Source: Gammaproteobacteria bacterium (GTDB lineage Bacteria > Gemmatimonadota > Gemmatimonadetes > Longimicrobiales > Gaopeijiaceae). From it: a stretch of DNA of 8,044 nt. Positions 5,767-8,044 of this stretch are shown one piece after another. Below the pieces are notes generated by a model. It saw only the letters and a program-made list of their open reading frames with translations, searched no databases and was not told the DNA's origin. Numbering within the stretch: the first letter of the stretch is position 1; each line of letters starts with the position of its first letter. Position numbers and translations under genes: made by a program. The stretch is from the NCBI GenBank assembly GCA_009843625.1, contig VYDD01000477.1:10847-18890 (forward strand), read 5' to 3'.

Positions 5767-8044
5767 GTGCTGACCAGCCTCTTCGAGTTTCTCTTCAAGT
5801 ACCGCCCGGTCGTCTTCCAGGAGGGCGACTTCTCCCTGGGGGTGGCCGGTGCGGTGGCGACCGGCGCCGTGGTGGCGGGCCTGATCTCCGTCTTCGCGCT
5901 CCTGACCTACCTGGGCGTGCGCGGCAAGACCAGACCGCTGGATCGCCTGGTGCTCGGGGGGCTCCGCTTCGCGGGATTGTTGGTGCTCTCCTTCTGTCTG
6001 CTGCGCCCGGCCCTGGTGGTCTCGACGGTGGTGCCCCAGCAGAACTTCGTGGGAGTGCTTCTCGACGACTCGCGCAGCATGGAGATCCAGGACTTCGACG
6101 GTCGCTCCCGCGGCTCCTTCCTGCAGGAGACCTTCGGCACGCCGGATTCCCCGGTTCTCTCCGCCCTGTCCGACCGCTTCGCGGTGCGCTACTTCCGCTT
6201 CTCGTCGCGCACGGACCGCATCGAGGACTTCTCCGAGATGAGCTTCATGGGAAGCCGCACGCGCCTGGGGCCGGCGCTCGAGCGCGCCCGCTCCGAACTG
6301 GCCTCGGTGCCGCTCTCGGGCCTGGTCCTGGTCACCGACGGAGCCGACAACTCGGGCGAGGAGCTGACCGAGGCGCTCATGCCGCTGCAGGCGCAGGGGA
6401 TTCCGGTCTACACGGTGGGGGTGGGCGAAGAGAGCTTCCAGCGGGACATCCAGGTCAGCCGCGCCGATCCGCCCAGGACGGTGCTCACGGGTTCCTCGGT
6501 GGTGGTCGATGTCGTGGTCACCCACATGGGCTACGAGGGCGAGACCGTATCCCTGATCGTTGAAGACGAGGGGCAGATCGTCAGCACCGAGGAGGTCGAG
6601 CTGCCGGATGAAGGGCAGCCGGTCACGGTTCCGGTTCGCTTCACCGCGTCCACGCCGGGCGCGCGCGCCTATACCTTCCGCATTCCCGTGGCCGTGGACG
6701 AGCAGGTCACGCAGAACAACAGCCAGACCGCGCTGGTGAGCGTCGAGGACCGGCGCGAGAAGATTCTCTACTTCGAGGGCGAGCCGCGTTACGAAGTGGG
6801 TTTCCTGGGGCGGGCGGTGGCGGACGACGACAACCTGCAGCTGGTGGTGCTGCAGCGCACCGCCGAGAACAAGTTCCTGCGCCTGAACGTCGACGACGGA
6901 GAAGAGCTGCAGGGCGGGTTCCCCGATACCCGGGCGGAGCTGTACGCCTACCGCAGCCTGATTCTGGGGACGGTGGAAGCCAGCTTCTTCACCGGCGACC
7001 AGTTGCAGATGATCGCCGACTTCGTCGACAAGCGCGGGGGCAGCCTGCTCGCGCTGGGCGGACGCAACTCCTTCGCCCGCGGCGGCTACGCGGGCACGCC
7101 GGTCGCGGATGTGCTGCCGGTGGTGTTTTCCGACGCCGACGCGCGTCCCGACGGCTATCACAACTTCGTCAGGATCGAACCCACCCAGGCGGGGCTCGGT
7201 GTCCCCGCGCTCCAGTTGGCCGGCACCGAGGAGGAATCCGGGGCGCGCTGGGCGGAACTGCCCCACCTGCTTACCTACAATCCGCTGCACCGGATAAAGC
7301 CGGGCGCGACGACTCTGCTCCGCGGAGTCGCGGATGATCTGCCGGAAGACCATGTGGCGCTCGCCTTCCAGCGCTACGGAGCGGGCAAGAGCCTGAGCCT
7401 GGCCGTCCAGGACACCTGGATCTGGCAGATGCAGCTTCCGCTCGAGGACGAAACCCACGAGACCTTCTGGCGGCAGATGCTGCGCTGGCTGGTCGATGGC
7501 GTGCCCGACCAGGTGACCGGCCAGGTGCCGCGGGACCGCGCGGAACCCGGAGAGAGCGTGGCCCTCACCGCGATCGTGAACGACTCCAGCTATCTCGGCA
7601 TGAGCAACAGCGTCGTGGAGGCCACCGTGACCACTCCTCTGGGCGAGGAGGTGGAGCTGGGGATGGACTGGGCGGTCGACAGCGACGCCGGTGAGTACGA
7701 GGCCGACTTCACGCCGTCGGAGGAGGGGCTCCACACGCTGACCGTGCGCGCCTACGACGGAGACGACCTGATCGGCGTGGACGAGGCGTACTTCCAGGTG
7801 GCGCCCCAGCGCAGCGAGTACTTCGACGCGGGGGCGCGCACGCCGCTGCTCGAGCGCATCGCCGACGAGACCGGCGGAATTTCCTACACGCCGGAGACGG
7901 TCGCGGCGCTGCCGGAGGACATTCGCGTGACCGGCGCCGGGGTCACGCTGGTGGAGGAGATGGACCTGTGGGACATGCCGATCCTGCTGCTCCTTCTGCT
8001 CGTTCTGATCCTGGGCGAGTGGGGCTACCGCCGGGTGCGGGGGC
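5767..8044 (+). CDS. VWA domain membrane protein with GATase-like domain (partial at 3' end)
   Basis: An open frame from GTG 5767 runs 759 codons to the window edge without a stop. There is no strong Shine-Dalgarno, so coupling to the DUF4159 gene 13 bp upstream is likely. Domain order: two N-terminal membrane helices (about 24-50 and 60-89); a VWA domain (about 93-225) with an intact MIDAS: DDSRS gives Asp100, Ser102, Ser104, then Thr165 (SRTRLG) and Asp191 (LVTDGADNSG); beta-sandwich-like segments (about 228-325); a GATase-like domain (about 330-455) with LALGGRNSFARGGY (428-441) and TPVADVLPV (444-452); a further Ig-like region (about 585-680); and a C-terminal helix (about 737-750) followed by EWGYRR. 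The protein probably ends soon after the window. The core faces the periplasm by inference. The only cysteine is Cys77 in a helix, so the GATase-like part cannot use a Cys nucleophile. Relatives occur near MoxR/DUF58 genes; role unknown. Confidence 0.88.
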   Translation, partial: MLTSLFEFLFKYRPVVFQEGDFSLGVAGAVATGAVVAGLISVFALLTYLGVRGKTRPLDRLVLGGLRFAGLLVLSFCLLRPALVVSTVVPQQNFVGVLLDDSRSMEIQDFDGRSRGSFLQETFGTPDSPVLSALSDRFAVRYFRFSSRTDRIEDFSEMSFMGSRTRLGPALERARSELASVPLSGLVLVTDGADNSGEELTEALMPLQAQGIPVYTVGVGEESFQRDIQVSRADPPRTVLTGSSVVVDVVVTHMGYEGETVSLIVEDEGQIVSTEEVELPDEGQPVTVPVRFTASTPGARAYTFRIPVAVDEQVTQNNSQTALVSVEDRREKILYFEGEPRYEVGFLGRAVADDDNLQLVVLQRTAENKFLRLNVDDGEELQGGFPDTRAELYAYRSLILGTVEASFFTGDQLQMIADFVDKRGGSLLALGGRNSFARGGYAGTPVADVLPVVFSDADARPDGYHNFVRIEPTQAGLGVPALQLAGTEEESGARWAELPHLLTYNPLHRIKPGATTLLRGVADDLPEDHVALAFQRYGAGKSLSLAVQDTWIWQMQLPLEDETHETFWRQMLRWLVDGVPDQVTGQVPRDRAEPGESVALTAIVNDSSYLGMSNSVVEATVTTPLGEEVELGMDWAVDSDAGEYEADFTPSEEGLHTLTVRAYDGDDLIGVDEAYFQVAPQRSEYFDAGARTPLLERIADETGGISYTPETVAALPEDIRVTGAGVTLVEEMDLWDMPILLLLLLVLILGEWGYRRVRG

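Noticed and set aside
4824..5798. 324-codon minus-strand open frame opposite the DUF4159 gene
   Set aside because: The DUF4159 blocks on the plus strand are unmistakable; the antisense frame has no motif and no ribosome site I can support.
5731..7734. 667-codon open frame on the minus strand opposite the VWA gene
   Set aside because: The plus strand carries clear VWA and membrane motifs across the same bases. The antisense product is His/Arg/Gly-rich with no domain I recognise.
1..8044. Defence island, mobile element, CRISPR array or RNA gene
   Set aside because: I saw no transposase, integrase, terminal inverted repeats, repeat-spacer pattern, tRNA or rRNA sequence on either strand. The VWA gene alone is not evidence of a defence system.

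Overview
The window is high-GC DNA, densely coded, with genes on both strands and no RNA genes, CRISPR array or mobile element that I can see. The best fit is a Gram-negative, outer-membrane-bearing bacterium of the Gemmatimonadota type. This rests on the GC-rich codon use, a PorV/UPF0164-like barrel, and a DUF4159 gene followed by a large VWA/GATase-like membrane protein. The phylum is an inference from gene style, not proven by a marker.

Layout. Bases 1-248 hold the C-terminal end of an SRAP (YedK/HMCES-type) protein, rightward and cut by the window edge. It is followed 16 bp later by a Tat-exported, PhoX-family (DUF839) lipoprotein (265-1698). That gene overlaps by 4 bp (ATGA) a PorV/PorQ-like outer-membrane beta-barrel gene (1695-2624). 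These three look like one rightward transcription unit. A short convergent gap (2625-2674) carries a small hairpin and a tandem 8-bp repeat. The minus strand then encodes a large alpha/beta-hydrolase lipoprotein (2675-4621, TTG start) with an unusual acidic repeat insert. A 169-bp divergent spacer (4622-4790) holds a plausible sigma70-type promoter and a hairpin for the hydrolase. Rightward from there are a DUF4159 protein (4791-5753) and, 13 bp later, a VWA-domain membrane protein (5767 to beyond 8044).

How the genes may work together. The PhoX-like protein and the barrel are probably both envelope proteins made from one message; I infer an extracytoplasmic phosphatase-like activity tied to an outer-membrane protein. 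The DUF4159 and VWA proteins form a second envelope module. They resemble the membrane VWA genes often found with MoxR ATPases and DUF58 proteins, whose biological role is undefined. The hydrolase between the two modules appears independently expressed.

Nothing here is clearly a new defence or mobile system. The points most worth a second look are the cysteine-free GATase-like domain beside an intact MIDAS in the VWA protein, the acidic decapeptide repeat inside the hydrolase C-terminal domain, and the SRAP/PhoX/PorV gene order.
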